DNA of 64,000 bases from CALZJC01 sp963781065 (GCA_963781065.1 CAWAET010000012.1:56776-120775), one strand, 5' to 3'. Shown: positions 49,571-58,214, counted from the stretch's first letter. Notes: generated by a model from the letters alone, not told the origin. Numbers and translations: made by a program.

Positions 49571-49805
49571 ATGAGTAGCCCGCCGGCGCTGAGATTGATC
49601 GGGCCTGATTGTCCGCCGACGACCGTGCCGACACCAGACCCGACGGGCGGGGAGGCGCCCTACCCCAATGGGTGGGCGAGGAATCGAGCCGCGCGTGTGC
49701 CCAACACCCGTGTGCTTTGCCCGTGTGTCCGCATCGGACGGAGCCGCCCGAAAGGACGCTACCGAAGCGCCCGGAAAACCGTGCTCCGGGTTAGCGCCGG
49801 CGCTT
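49571..49805. other. Gene-free intergenic stretch
   Basis: About 235 bp between the divergent cytochrome and nucleotidyltransferase genes. It should contain the cytochrome promoter, but I could not pick one with confidence. No repeat or RNA was recognised. Confidence 0.4.
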
Positions 49806-49811
49806 GATAAT
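49806..49811 (+). promoter_or_regulatory. -10 like hexamer, leaderless-type (GTG start)
   Basis: GATAAT ends 9 nt before the GTG at 49821, which fixes that start over longer in-frame alternatives. Confidence 0.5.
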
Positions 49812-49820
49812 GTCTCCGCC

Positions 49821-50591
49821 GTGCACTCTCCAGTAGGCCTGATACCGGCCGCCGGCCTCGGCACCCGCCTCGGCGCCCGGGGCAGCAAGGAGCTGGTCTC
49901 GACGACGCCCGAAGGGGGCTCGCGGCAGCGCCGGCCGGTGGCGACGTGGCTGCTCGAGGCGATGGCCGCGGCCGGGATCGAGACCGCGTACCTGGTCCTG
50001 CGGCGCGGCAAGTGGGACATCCCGGACCGTTTGGTCGAGCGCGGCGACAGCCTGCCGCGCCTCGGCTACGTGGTCACCGAGGGCACCCGCTCGATCCCCG
50101 AGTCGCTCGACCTCGCCCGTCCGTTTGTCGGCGACCGCGACGTCCTCGTGGGCTTCCCGGACGTCGCTTTCCAGCCCGCCGGGGCCGCCGGGGAGCTGCT
50201 GGCGGCTCGGCGGCGCAACGGCGCCGACGTGGTCGTGGCGCTCTTCGCCAGCGACCGCCCCGACAAGACCGACATGATCGAGCTCGCGGGCGACCGGGTC
50301 ACCGGCTTTCGCATCAAGCCCGGCCCCTGCGAGCTGCGTTGGACCTGGGTGCTCGCCACCTGGGGGTCGCGCTTCACCCGCTTTCTCGGCGACTACCTGG
50401 AGCGCACTGGGGGCGAGCCGCCGCCGGACAGCCCGCTGCCCGAGCTGCAGATCAGCCACGTGATGAGCGCCGCGCTCGAGGAGGGCCTGTCGATCGCCGG
50501 CTGCGAGATCGCCGGCGGCCGGTTCATCGACGTGGGCACGCCGGAGGATCTGGCGCGCGCCCGCGGCGAGGCAGACGCGACGCGCCTTTGA
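49821..50591 (+). CDS. Sugar-nucleotide transferase (RfbA/GlmU-like nucleotidyltransferase)
   Basis: 256 residues of the NTP_transferase fold. The opening LIPAAGLGTRLGARGSKEL contains the Gly-rich nucleotide loop and the catalytic Arg/Lys. DVLVGFPDVAF holds the metal-binding Asp. It ends with a GGRFIDVGTPEDLARA signature of thymidylyl- and uridylyltransferases. It should make an activated sugar. The GTG start is chosen because a promoter hexamer lies 9 nt before it and the glycine loop follows at once. It heads a cluster with an oxygenase and a methyltransferase. Confidence 0.85.
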   Translation: MHSPVGLIPAAGLGTRLGARGSKELVSTTPEGGSRQRRPVATWLLEAMAAAGIETAYLVLRRGKWDIPDRLVERGDSLPRLGYVVTEGTRSIPESLDLARPFVGDRDVLVGFPDVAFQPAGAAGELLAARRRNGADVVVALFASDRPDKTDMIELAGDRVTGFRIKPGPCELRWTWVLATWGSRFTRFLGDYLERTGGEPPPDSPLPELQISHVMSAALEEGLSIAGCEIAGGRFIDVGTPEDLARARGEADATRL

Positions 50592-50607
50592 GCGTAGAAT
50601 CTTGATC

Positions 50608-50694
50608 GTGGCACGCCGCCTCAGCGGGCGCACAGGCCGCAGGAGCAGGGGGCCGCAAGAGCAGGGGTTGGAAGAACAGGGCCCCAAGAGATGA
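50608..50694 (+). CDS. Possible short ORF, 28 codons
   Basis: A GTG 7 nt after TAGAAT (50595-50600) opens a 28-codon basic frame ending at 50694, whose stop overlaps an ATG (ATGA at 50691). It could be a leaderless upstream ORF for the oxygenase gene. Composition is dominated by imperfect gcaggg-type repeats, so it may not be a real gene. Confidence 0.25.
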   Translation: MARRLSGRTGRRSRGPQEQGLEEQGPKR

Positions 50695-50745
50695 CGGGCC
50701 TCAAGATCAAGAGGAGGGGACCGCAAGTGAGCATCGATACCCGAG

Positions 50746-51870
50746 GTGGACACCAAGACCTTCGAGCTGTCGCTGTTGGATCTGACGCCGGAGAGCCTCG
50801 AGCAGGCGGCGGCCTTCTACGCCGAGAACGGCTTTCTGGCGCTGCGCGACACCGAGGCCACGCTGATTCCCAAGTTCGAGGAAGTGCTGGGCGGCATCCT
50901 GGACGAGCTCGACCTGGGGCTGCCGGCGCTGCTCGAAGGCTCGCTGCCGCTGACGGCCATCACCCAGGAGCAGCGCAAGCGGCTCTCCCAGATCAGCTCG
51001 AGCCCGGATCTGCAGGCCTGGCTGGTGGCGACGCTGGAGCCGCTGCTGCTGCGGCTGATCGGGCCGGTGGTGCACGTCAGTCGCGACTTCCACGCCCAGT
51101 TCAAGGGCGGCGACGTCAAGGCACCGGAGGTCGACCACGGCGGCTACCCGACCGGCACGAGCTACCTCGAGCCCTTCGGCCAGTACCTGCTGCACCAGGA
51201 TTTCACCGGCGCCAGCCTGCCCACCAGCCCCGGCTTCCTCACCGTCTGGGTGCCGCTGACCACTGGACCGCACTGGGGGCTGCGCCTCTACCCCGGCAGC
51301 CACCGCCGCGGCATCATGTGCAACGACTGGATCGATCTCGACTACGGGCCGCTGGAGATGCTGGGCGAGCCGGTCGACTTCCCCGCCGAGCGCGGCCGGG
51401 CGCTGCTCTTTCACGGCCTGACGCTGCACAGCACCGCCAACCCCGGCGTCAGCCGGCGGGTCAGCTGCGACGTGCGCTTCTTCCCGCTCTGCGGCTTCCT
51501 GCCGTCGACGCCCTGGCTGCTGGGCACCGACCCGGCCGCCGATCTCGACCCGGTGGCGGGCGACAACGAGACCTTGAGCGCCTCACGGCTCGAGGTCCAG
51601 GTCTACCTCGGCCGCTCGACGGACCTCGGCGAAGTGCCCGAGCACTCGGTGCTCAACTGGGTGCGCTACGTCGAGCGGCTGGTCGCCGGCGACCGCGACG
51701 GCGCGCTCGAGCACCTCGACCGGTTCACCAACCCGGCGCTGACCGGTGAGACCACCGACATCTACCGGCAGAAGTACCACCACCAGCCGCTGCACGAAGA
51801 GACCATGGCGGTCGCCCGGCGGGCGCTCGGGAAGCCGGCCTCACCGGACCATCCGCGGCTGGCGGTCTGA
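50746..51870 (+). CDS. Phytanoyl-CoA dioxygenase (PhyH) family oxygenase
   Basis: 374 residues of the Fe(II)/2-oxoglutarate double-stranded beta-helix. The HxD pair is in YLLHQDF and the distal His in LFHGLTLHSTANPG; RRVSCDVRFF supplies the likely 2-oxoglutarate Arg. It hydroxylates an unknown substrate. The main frame begins at GTG 50746, with a poor ribosome site. A good site (GAGGAGGGG, 50711-50719) instead serves GTG 50727 one frame away, so a surplus base near 50740 may hide the true start. The methyltransferase follows 3 bp later. Confidence 0.85.
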   Translation: MDTKTFELSLLDLTPESLEQAAAFYAENGFLALRDTEATLIPKFEEVLGGILDELDLGLPALLEGSLPLTAITQEQRKRLSQISSSPDLQAWLVATLEPLLLRLIGPVVHVSRDFHAQFKGGDVKAPEVDHGGYPTGTSYLEPFGQYLLHQDFTGASLPTSPGFLTVWVPLTTGPHWGLRLYPGSHRRGIMCNDWIDLDYGPLEMLGEPVDFPAERGRALLFHGLTLHSTANPGVSRRVSCDVRFFPLCGFLPSTPWLLGTDPAADLDPVAGDNETLSASRLEVQVYLGRSTDLGEVPEHSVLNWVRYVERLVAGDRDGALEHLDRFTNPALTGETTDIYRQKYHHQPLHEETMAVARRALGKPASPDHPRLAV

Positions 51871-51873
51871 GCG

Positions 51874-52848
51874 GTGCCCGGAACCGTGCGGCCAGCTCCA
51901 GGCGAGCGCTACATCGCCTACGCGGCGGGCGGCGCCTTCCAGAACATCGTCCTCAGCCGGCTGCTGCCCGCGGGCTGCGCCTACGTCGTCGATCGGGACT
52001 TCGCCGGCGACTCCTTCCAGGGAATCGAGGTGTGCCGCCCCGACCGGCTGGAGGCCGAGGATCGGACCGTCCCGATCGTCCTGTTCACCATGTCGAGCGG
52101 CCTGTTCTGGGAGCTGCGGGGAGCGCTCGTCGAGCGCGGCTTCGCGCCCGAGAGGATCTTCTACTACGGCGACCTGTTCTTCGACGGGCTGCGTGAACGG
52201 CTGCGCGGCTTCGGCGTCGAGCTCGATCCCGGCCACTACGAGTTCGTCCAGGCCACGACCGCCCTGCTGGGCATCGACAACCACTCCTCGTCGCTGGGCT
52301 CCGCCCTGGTCCTCGCCCTGCTGGCGGCGACGCGAGACGGCGGCGGGGCGGCGGCCGAGCTGGGTGTGTTCCGAGGCGGCAACGCGCTGGCGGTCTGCCT
52401 GGGCAGCCTGCTGCTGGACGACCGCCGGCCCTACTACCTGATCGACTCCTTCGCCGGCTTCCCCGAGCTCTCCGAGCACGACCCGGCCGCCGCCGCCGGC
52501 ATGTTCCGCGACACCTCGTACGCCGACATCCTGGCGACCTTCAGCCGCTTCCCCAGCGCCCGGGTCCTGCGCGGCAACGTGCCCGAGATCCTCGCCGAGC
52601 TCGACGAGCCCAGCTACTCGTTCGTCTACTACGACTGCGACCTGCACGACCCGGCCCGAGCCACTCTCGACCACTTCTGGCCGCGCCTGGTGGCCGGCGG
52701 CTATGTCCTGATCCACGACTACCTGCCCAAGAAGGACGGCTTCGACGGGGTGCGGCTGGCGGTGGACGGCTTTCTCGACGGCCGCGACGACTTCGACCGC
52801 TTCGAGGTGCCGGAGACGACCCACCTGATCCTGCGCAAGCAGGGCTGA
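51874..52848 (+). CDS. TylF-like SAM-dependent methyltransferase
   Basis: 324 residues. The C-terminal two thirds form a class I methyltransferase of the TylF/MycF macrocin-type group: AAAELGVFRGGNALAV (SAM loop), YYLIDSFAGFPE, FVYYDCDLHDP and GGYVLIHDY. The first third has a small Rossmann-like region (GAFQNIVLSRLLPAG and FYYGDLFF). It probably methylates a sugar or polyketide hydroxyl. The GTG start is 3 bp after the oxygenase stop, so the two are cotranscribed. With the nucleotidyltransferase they suggest synthesis of a modified sugar. Confidence 0.82.
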   Translation: MPGTVRPAPGERYIAYAAGGAFQNIVLSRLLPAGCAYVVDRDFAGDSFQGIEVCRPDRLEAEDRTVPIVLFTMSSGLFWELRGALVERGFAPERIFYYGDLFFDGLRERLRGFGVELDPGHYEFVQATTALLGIDNHSSSLGSALVLALLAATRDGGGAAAELGVFRGGNALAVCLGSLLLDDRRPYYLIDSFAGFPELSEHDPAAAAGMFRDTSYADILATFSRFPSARVLRGNVPEILAELDEPSYSFVYYDCDLHDPARATLDHFWPRLVAGGYVLIHDYLPKKDGFDGVRLAVDGFLDGRDDFDRFEVPETTHLILRKQG

Positions 52849-52926
52849 GTCGGCCCCTCCAGGGTCTCACGCTCCAAGCCACTGGCCGCTGTGGAGACCG
52901 GGCAACTCCAGGCAGCCGGCCGCTCC

Positions 52927-53086
52927 AAGCCGCTGGGCTGCTCGCTACGTGGCGCTGCCTCCCGCCCTTGGTAGATGGAGGGTTCCAGCCGCTGCCATCA
53001 ACAGTGCTGGGCTCTGCTCTCGTGCCGCATCGAGGGGGCGGTCGCTTTATGCGCCACTACGCGACATCCCAGCGGCTTTGCGCTAC
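52927..53086. repeat. Dispersed inverted-repeat element, second locus
   Basis: The left arm aagccgctgggctgctcgct and on (52927-52957) is inverted against the right arm beginning gcgccactacgcgac (53051-53086). The same pair of arms occurs at about 31423 and 31645-31680. A shorter duplicate of the left end (ctccaagcc) occurs 51 bp upstream. Confidence 0.7.
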
Positions 53087-53141
53087 GACGGTGACCTCCC
53101 CCACATGAGGACCCCGGAGACGAGAAGTGCAGCCCGCTTGC

Positions 53142-53385
53142 GCAACACCGGAGGGCGCAGCCGGAGGGGCGCCCCCCGAGGAGCGAAGCATAAACATGCA
53201 ATAGCGAAGCGACCGGGGGGCGATCCTCCGGCGAAGCCCGGCCCTTGTGCACTACCGGAGGGCGTAGCCGGAGTGGACGCCCCCGAGGAGCGAAGCCTTG
53301 GCTGCGAGCGCAGCGACCGGGGAGCGGCCACGCAGGCGAAGCCCGGGCCCCATGCACAACCGCAGGGCGCAGCCGGAGGATCCCG
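53142..53385. repeat. Structured tandem repeat, units of 105-107 bp
   Basis: Units start at 53142, 53249 and 53354 (the last is partial). Each contains ccggag, gaggagcgaagc, gcgaccgggg and gcgaagcccgg. Each full unit can fold into a long hairpin: CGC.CCCCG pairs with CGGGG.GCG in both. Outward from that helix, GAGG/CCTC in unit 1 is replaced by GTGG/CCAC in unit 2, a paired change. No cas gene or phage gene is nearby. Confidence 0.8.
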
Positions 53386-53394
53386 GCCGACCGG

Positions 53395-54693
53395 CTAGCC
53401 GCCGAGCGCCCGCTCAGCGGCCCGCTCGCCGCTGACGAACGACTGGTCCGTCCAGTGGTAGCCCCACTCCCCGTAGCGCCCGGCGTAGCGAATCCCCTGC
53501 TCGTCCAGATAGCCGTGCACCGCCGCCAGCGCCTTCGGCCGGTCGAGGTCGAAGATGATGTTGGCCCAGCGCACCGGCCGCACCTCGGTCATCAGGATGC
53601 GGTCGTCCTCGCGCACCAGGCCGCAGCGCACCAGGTCGGCGAGCACCCGCTCGGCGCACTGCTCGGGGGTGATGTCGATCGGCTTGTACTTGTCCGAGAA
53701 GTAGCACTCGGCCTGGATGGCGCTGGTGCCGGGTGGCGCCACGTGGGGCGAGAACAGGTGGGGGAAGCTCAGCCGGGCGAAGATCACGTCCTCGTCGTAG
53801 AAGTAGGTCCAGTGGTGGTCGGTGACGTCCTCACGATCGACCCCGACGTTGACCACCAGGCAGCGGGTGCAGGCCAGCAGCTCGGCCGCCGCGCGGACCT
53901 CGTCCGGAGCGCCCTCGACCAGCGGCAGGAGCGCCGGCAGCGGCACGGTCGAGACCAGGGCGTCGTAGCCCGACTCGACGCCGTTGGCGAAGCGCAGCCG
54001 CCGCGCCGCCGGGTCGACCGCCACCAGCTCGTGGCCGAGGTGGAGATCGGCGCGATCGACCCAGGGCTCGAGATAGGCGTAGAAACCGCCGCGGGTCGGG
54101 TAGCGGATCTCGGTGGCGTAGTGAACGTCGGGCGTCTCGGCGTTGGCGGCGCCGTAGCGCACCTCCTCGAGCTTCGGTCGGTAGAGCCGCGGCCCGAGCC
54201 AGTCGGTGGTCATCCGCTCGGCCGGGCAGGTGTGGTACTTGTGGCCGTAGCGCATCGGGAAGGTGCGGCTGAAGGTCTCGCCGTAGGTGGCGATCAGCCA
54301 GTCGGCGTAGTTGTGGACCTCACCCACCGGCTGGCCTTCGAGCGCCGTCATCTCGGCCAGGATCCGCCCGACCAGCTCCTCCGGCAGCCCGTGCAGGTTG
54401 ACCTGCGCCGGGTGCTTGATCCAGTGGCCCCGGTAGTAGTTGTTGACCCGGCAGTTCACCGCCTCGAAATCCCCGCCGACATTGGCCGCCAGCAGCTCCC
54501 GGAGGCGCTCGCTCTTGGTGAACGAGACGTGCGGGCCGTCGTCGAAGACGAAGCCGCTGGGGTGGGCGAACGAGGCCGTGTGGCCGCCCGGGTAGGGGTT
54601 CTTGTCGTACAGCACCGGCTCGACGCCGGCGCCGTGGAAGCCCTGCGCCGCCCCCAACGCGGCCATCCCTGAACCGACGATCACAGCCCGCAT
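53395..54693 (-). CDS. FAD-dependent oxidoreductase, amine-oxidase/UDP-galactopyranose-mutase-like
   Basis: 432 residues. The N-terminal dinucleotide motif is VIVGSGMAALGAAQGFHGAG, followed by YDKNPYPGGHTAS. A second FAD contact is SGYDALVSTVPLPAL. A YGHKYHTCPAERMTTDWLGPRLY stretch and the C-terminal YAGRYGEWGYHWTDQSF resemble protoporphyrinogen-oxidase-like flavoproteins found in surface-polysaccharide loci. It diverges from the dehydrogenase gene by 177 bp. Next to the nucleotidyltransferase, oxygenase and methyltransferase it could act on a sugar nucleotide; this is inference. Confidence 0.8.
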   Translation of the reverse strand: MRAVIVGSGMAALGAAQGFHGAGVEPVLYDKNPYPGGHTASFAHPSGFVFDDGPHVSFTKSERLRELLAANVGGDFEAVNCRVNNYYRGHWIKHPAQVNLHGLPEELVGRILAEMTALEGQPVGEVHNYADWLIATYGETFSRTFPMRYGHKYHTCPAERMTTDWLGPRLYRPKLEEVRYGAANAETPDVHYATEIRYPTRGGFYAYLEPWVDRADLHLGHELVAVDPAARRLRFANGVESGYDALVSTVPLPALLPLVEGAPDEVRAAAELLACTRCLVVNVGVDREDVTDHHWTYFYDEDVIFARLSFPHLFSPHVAPPGTSAIQAECYFSDKYKPIDITPEQCAERVLADLVRCGLVREDDRILMTEVRPVRWANIIFDLDRPKALAAVHGYLDEQGIRYAGRYGEWGYHWTDQSFVSGERAAERALGG

Positions 54694-54854
54694 TCGCTCA
54701 TGCCCTCGAAGTCGTGCCGGCGCCCGCTCCCGCGTTGTCGCGGTCGCCGCAGCGCGGCGAGCCTAGCATTCCACAAGCGCCCGCCCGGCTCGGGCACCCG
54801 GTGGTCTCTTGAGGAGGACACCACCAGGGCACCCCAGAAAGGCCCTCGGGACGC

Positions 54855-54860
54855 TATCCT
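54855..54860 (+). promoter_or_regulatory. -10 like hexamer, leaderless-type
   Basis: TATCCT ends 10 nt before the ATG at 54871. It supports that start over a much longer in-frame extension that would cover the divergent promoter region. Confidence 0.45.
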
Positions 54861-54870
54861 CTGCCACCTG

Positions 54871-57345
54871 ATGAGCGACCCCATGCCTTCCGACGCCACC
54901 CCCTCCGCCGCCCTCGAGCTGTTCCGCCGCTGGGGCTATCTGCAGGCCGATATCGACTGGCTCGACCGCGTGCCGCCGCAGCCGCACGCCGAGCTGGACG
55001 CCGTGCCCGAAGCCGACGCCGCCGAGCCGCGACGGCTCTACTGCGGCACCCTGGCGATCGAGATGGGCCACATCCCGGACCCCGGGAAGCGGCGCTGGCT
55101 CGCCGCGCAGATGGAGGCCGAGCCGGAGCCGGTGGATCGCGACAAGGTGCTCGACCAGCTGATCCGCGCCGCCACCTTCGAGGAGCTGCTGCAGAGCCGC
55201 TACATCGGCAACAAGCGGTTCTCGATCGAGGGCATCGAGACCCTGATCCCGCTGCTCACCGAGATGCTGCACGAGGCCGGCGAGCGGCAGGCGTCGGGAG
55301 CGGTACTGGCGATGGCCCACCGCGGCCGGCTCAACGTCGTGGCGCACGTCGTCGGCCGCGATCCGGAGGAGCTGTTCGCCGGCTTCGAGGACGTCGACCC
55401 GCGCAGCGTCATGGGCTCCGGCGACGTCAAGTACCACCTGGGCGCCACCGGCACCTTCGCCGGCCGCGGCGGCAACGAGCTCAAGATCCACCTGGTGTCG
55501 AACCCCAGCCACCTGGAGGCGGTCGGCCCGGTGGCGATCGGCCGGGTGCACGCCAAGCAGGCGCGCATCGGCGATACCGAGGGGCGCCGCATCTTCCCCA
55601 TCGTGATGCACGGCGACGCCGCCCTGGCCGGCCAGGGGATCGCCGCCGAGACCCTCAACCTGGCCGACATCCGGGGCTTCTCGGTCGGCGGCACGGTGCA
55701 CGTGGTGGTCAACAACCTGATCGGCTTCACCACCGAGCCGCGGGCGCTGCACAGCGGCCACTTCGCCTCCGACATCTGCAAGCGGCTGCCGATCCCGATC
55801 CTGCACGTCAACGCCGAGGACCCCGACGCGGTGCTGCGCGCCGCCCGGCTGGCCATCGACTACCGCTTCGAGTTCTCGAGCGACGTGGTCGTCGACCTGA
55901 TCGGCTACCGCCGCAACGGCCATAGCGAGGTCGACGACCCGACCGTCACCCAGCCGCGGCTCTACCGCGCGATCGAGCAGCGGCCCCGCCTGTGGCGGGC
56001 CTACGCCCGGAGCGCCGGGGTCGGCGAGGAGGACGCCGCGGCGCGGGCGAAGGCGATCCGCGAAGAGCTGGGAGCCGCCAAGGACCGGGCCGAGAAGCTG
56101 GCCGAGATCCCCAGCCTGCGCACCCTGCCGGAGTACTGGTCGGAGTTCGACGGCGGCGACTGGCGGCCCGAGCTCGAGGTGGACACCGGTCTCGAGGCCG
56201 CCGAGCTGGGCCGGCTCGCCGAGCGGCTCACCACCGTGCCCGACGGCTTCCAGGTCAACCCCAAGCTGGCCAAGCTGCTCGAGCAGCGGGCCGCGATGGG
56301 CCGCGGCGATCAGCGGCTCGACTTCGGCATGGCCGAGCTGCTGGCCTACGCCTCGCTCGTAGCCGGCGGCACGCCGGTGCGGATCAGCGGCCAGGACACC
56401 CGGCGCGGCACCTTCGCCCACCGCCACTCGGTGCTGATCGACGTCGAAACCGGCGCCGAGCACTGCCCGCTCGAAGAGATCGCCCCCGAGCAGGCCCGGT
56501 TCGAGATCTACGACTCGGTCCTCTCCGAGGCCGCGGTGCTGGGCTTCGAGTACGGCTACAGCCGCGACACGCCCGAGGCGCTGGTCGCCTGGGAGGCCCA
56601 GTTCGGCGACTTCGCCAACGGCGCCCAGGTGATCTTCGACCAGTTCGTCACCGCCGGCGAGGACAAGTGGAAGCTGCTCTCGGGACTGGTGGTGCTGCTG
56701 CCGCACGGCTTCGAGGGCCAGGGGCCCGAGCACTCGAGCGCTCGCATGGAGCGGTTCCTCCAGCTGGCCGCCGAGGACGCCATCCAGATCGCTCAGCCCT
56801 CCACCCCGTGCCAGCACTTCCACCTGCTGCGGCGGCAGGCGCTGCGGCGGTGGCGCAAGCCGCTGATCGTCTTCACGCCCAAGAGCCTGCTGCGTCACAA
56901 GGCCGCCATCTCGCCGCTCGCCGACCTCTCCCGCTCGCGCTTCTGGAACGTGATGCCCGAGCGCAAGGTCGCGGAGGCCGATCGGGTGCTCCTGTGCACC
57001 GGCAAGATCGGCCACGAGCTGCGCGCCGAGCGCGAGCGGCGCGGCGACACCTCGACCGCCATCGTCTCGCTCGAGCAGATCTACCCGTTTCCGGAGGACG
57101 AACTGGGGGCCGAGCTCGACCGCTTCCCGGCGGCGCGCGACCTGATCTGGGTGCAGGAGGAGCCGGCCAACATGGGCGCGCTGAGCTTCGTCCTGCCGCG
57201 GATCGAGCCGCTCGCCCGCGGCCGCCACCTGCGCTCGGTCAAGCGCTCGCGCTCGGCCAGCCCGGCCACCGGCTCCGCCAAGGCGCACCAGATGGAGCAG
57301 AAGACGCTGATCGACCTGGCCCTACCGATCTCGACCAAGGAGTGA
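54871..57345 (+). CDS. sucA: 2-oxoglutarate dehydrogenase E1 component
   Basis: 824 residues. E1 motifs run in order: SRYIGNKRFSIEGIETLIPLL, AMAHRGRLNVV, VKYHLGATG, SNPSHLEAVGPV, HGDAALAGQGIAAETLNL, the thiamine-diphosphate and metal-binding YRRNGHSEVDDP, RISGQDTRRGTFAHRH and GGSTPCQHFH-like QPSTPCQHFHLLRR. It decarboxylates 2-oxoglutarate in the citric acid cycle. It is about 100 residues shorter than the E. coli enzyme at the N-terminus. No E2 (sucB) or E3 gene follows; an MscS gene does. The start follows a leaderless-type promoter; ATG 54883 is an alternative. Confidence 0.93.
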   Translation: MSDPMPSDATPSAALELFRRWGYLQADIDWLDRVPPQPHAELDAVPEADAAEPRRLYCGTLAIEMGHIPDPGKRRWLAAQMEAEPEPVDRDKVLDQLIRAATFEELLQSRYIGNKRFSIEGIETLIPLLTEMLHEAGERQASGAVLAMAHRGRLNVVAHVVGRDPEELFAGFEDVDPRSVMGSGDVKYHLGATGTFAGRGGNELKIHLVSNPSHLEAVGPVAIGRVHAKQARIGDTEGRRIFPIVMHGDAALAGQGIAAETLNLADIRGFSVGGTVHVVVNNLIGFTTEPRALHSGHFASDICKRLPIPILHVNAEDPDAVLRAARLAIDYRFEFSSDVVVDLIGYRRNGHSEVDDPTVTQPRLYRAIEQRPRLWRAYARSAGVGEEDAAARAKAIREELGAAKDRAEKLAEIPSLRTLPEYWSEFDGGDWRPELEVDTGLEAAELGRLAERLTTVPDGFQVNPKLAKLLEQRAAMGRGDQRLDFGMAELLAYASLVAGGTPVRISGQDTRRGTFAHRHSVLIDVETGAEHCPLEEIAPEQARFEIYDSVLSEAAVLGFEYGYSRDTPEALVAWEAQFGDFANGAQVIFDQFVTAGEDKWKLLSGLVVLLPHGFEGQGPEHSSARMERFLQLAAEDAIQIAQPSTPCQHFHLLRRQALRRWRKPLIVFTPKSLLRHKAAISPLADLSRSRFWNVMPERKVAEADRVLLCTGKIGHELRAERERRGDTSTAIVSLEQIYPFPEDELGAELDRFPAARDLIWVQEEPANMGALSFVLPRIEPLARGRHLRSVKRSRSASPATGSAKAHQMEQKTLIDLALPISTKE

Positions 57346-57350
57346 TTCCC

Positions 57351-58157
57351 ATGACCGATCTGTTTCCCCCGGCACTGCAGCCCTATAGCGGCCTGATCAT
57401 CGGCGCCGCCACCGCCCTCCTCATCTTCGTCATCGGCTGGATCGCCGCCAAGTGGATCCACGCCCTCTGCCTCCGGCTGGCCCGCCGCAGCAAGGTCGAC
57501 GAGGCGCTGGCGCGCTTTCTGGCGGCGCTGGCACAGTACGCCGTTCTCGCCGTGGCGGTCATCGCCGCCCTCGGCAAGGTCGGTGTGCAGACCACCAGCC
57601 TGGTGGCCCTGGTCGGCGCCGCCGGCCTGGCGGTCGGCCTGGCGCTGCAGGGCAACCTGAGCAACTTCGCCGCCGGCGTTCTGGTCCTGCTCTTCCGGCC
57701 CTTCACTCTCGGCGACTGGGTGACGGCCGGCGGCAAGACCGGCACGGTCAAGGAGGTCGGCCTGTTCGCCAGCACCATCGTGACGCCGGCCAACGAGACC
57801 ATCATCATCCCCAACGCCAAGATCACCTCGGACGCGATCAGCAACTTCACCGCCCTGGGCACCCGGCGCGGCGCCGTCGCCATCGGCATCGCCTACGGCA
57901 GCGACGTCGAGAAGGCGATGGCGGTGATGATCGACGCCTGCAAGAGCGTCGACACGGTGCTCGAGGAGCCGGCGCCTTCGGTCTACTTCACCGGCTTCGG
58001 CGCCTCGTCGCTCGACTTCGAGGTGCGTCCCTGGACCCCGGCCGGCGACCTGGCGCCGGCGGTGCACAAGGTACGCATCGCCCTCTACGACGCGCTCGAG
58101 GAGGCCGGCATCGAGATCCCGTTCGACCAGGTCGTGATCCACCGGGCCGACGGGTAG
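57351..58157 (+). CDS. MscS-family mechanosensitive channel
   Basis: 268 residues with three helices. The pore helix TM3 reads LVGAAGLAVGLALQGNLSNFAAGVLVLLFRPF, the classic MscS Gly/Ala-rich pore, and it is followed by a beta domain (GDWVTAGGKTGTVKEVGLF, IIPNAKITSDAISNF). It opens under membrane tension to release solutes in osmotic downshock. AAGGAG overlaps the sucA stop codon and lies 8-9 nt before the ATG, so it is cotranscribed with sucA, 5 bp apart. Confidence 0.93.
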   Translation: MTDLFPPALQPYSGLIIGAATALLIFVIGWIAAKWIHALCLRLARRSKVDEALARFLAALAQYAVLAVAVIAALGKVGVQTTSLVALVGAAGLAVGLALQGNLSNFAAGVLVLLFRPFTLGDWVTAGGKTGTVKEVGLFASTIVTPANETIIIPNAKITSDAISNFTALGTRRGAVAIGIAYGSDVEKAMAVMIDACKSVDTVLEEPAPSVYFTGFGASSLDFEVRPWTPAGDLAPAVHKVRIALYDALEEAGIEIPFDQVVIHRADG

Positions 58158-58214
58158 GCGGAGACCGCGGGCGTCGGTGAGGGCGAGCCCGGCAGCCGGG
58201 TCACCACCACCGCA

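Larger units (their letters stand above)
52849..53394. other. Gene-free, repeat-filled stretch
   Basis: 546 bp with no supported gene. It holds part of the dispersed inverted repeat (52927-53086) and the structured tandem repeat (53142-53385), both listed separately. Confidence 0.7.

Noticed and set aside
53142..53385. CRISPR or phage attachment site
   Set aside because: The units are about 106 bp with no variable spacers, and no integrase or tRNA is nearby.
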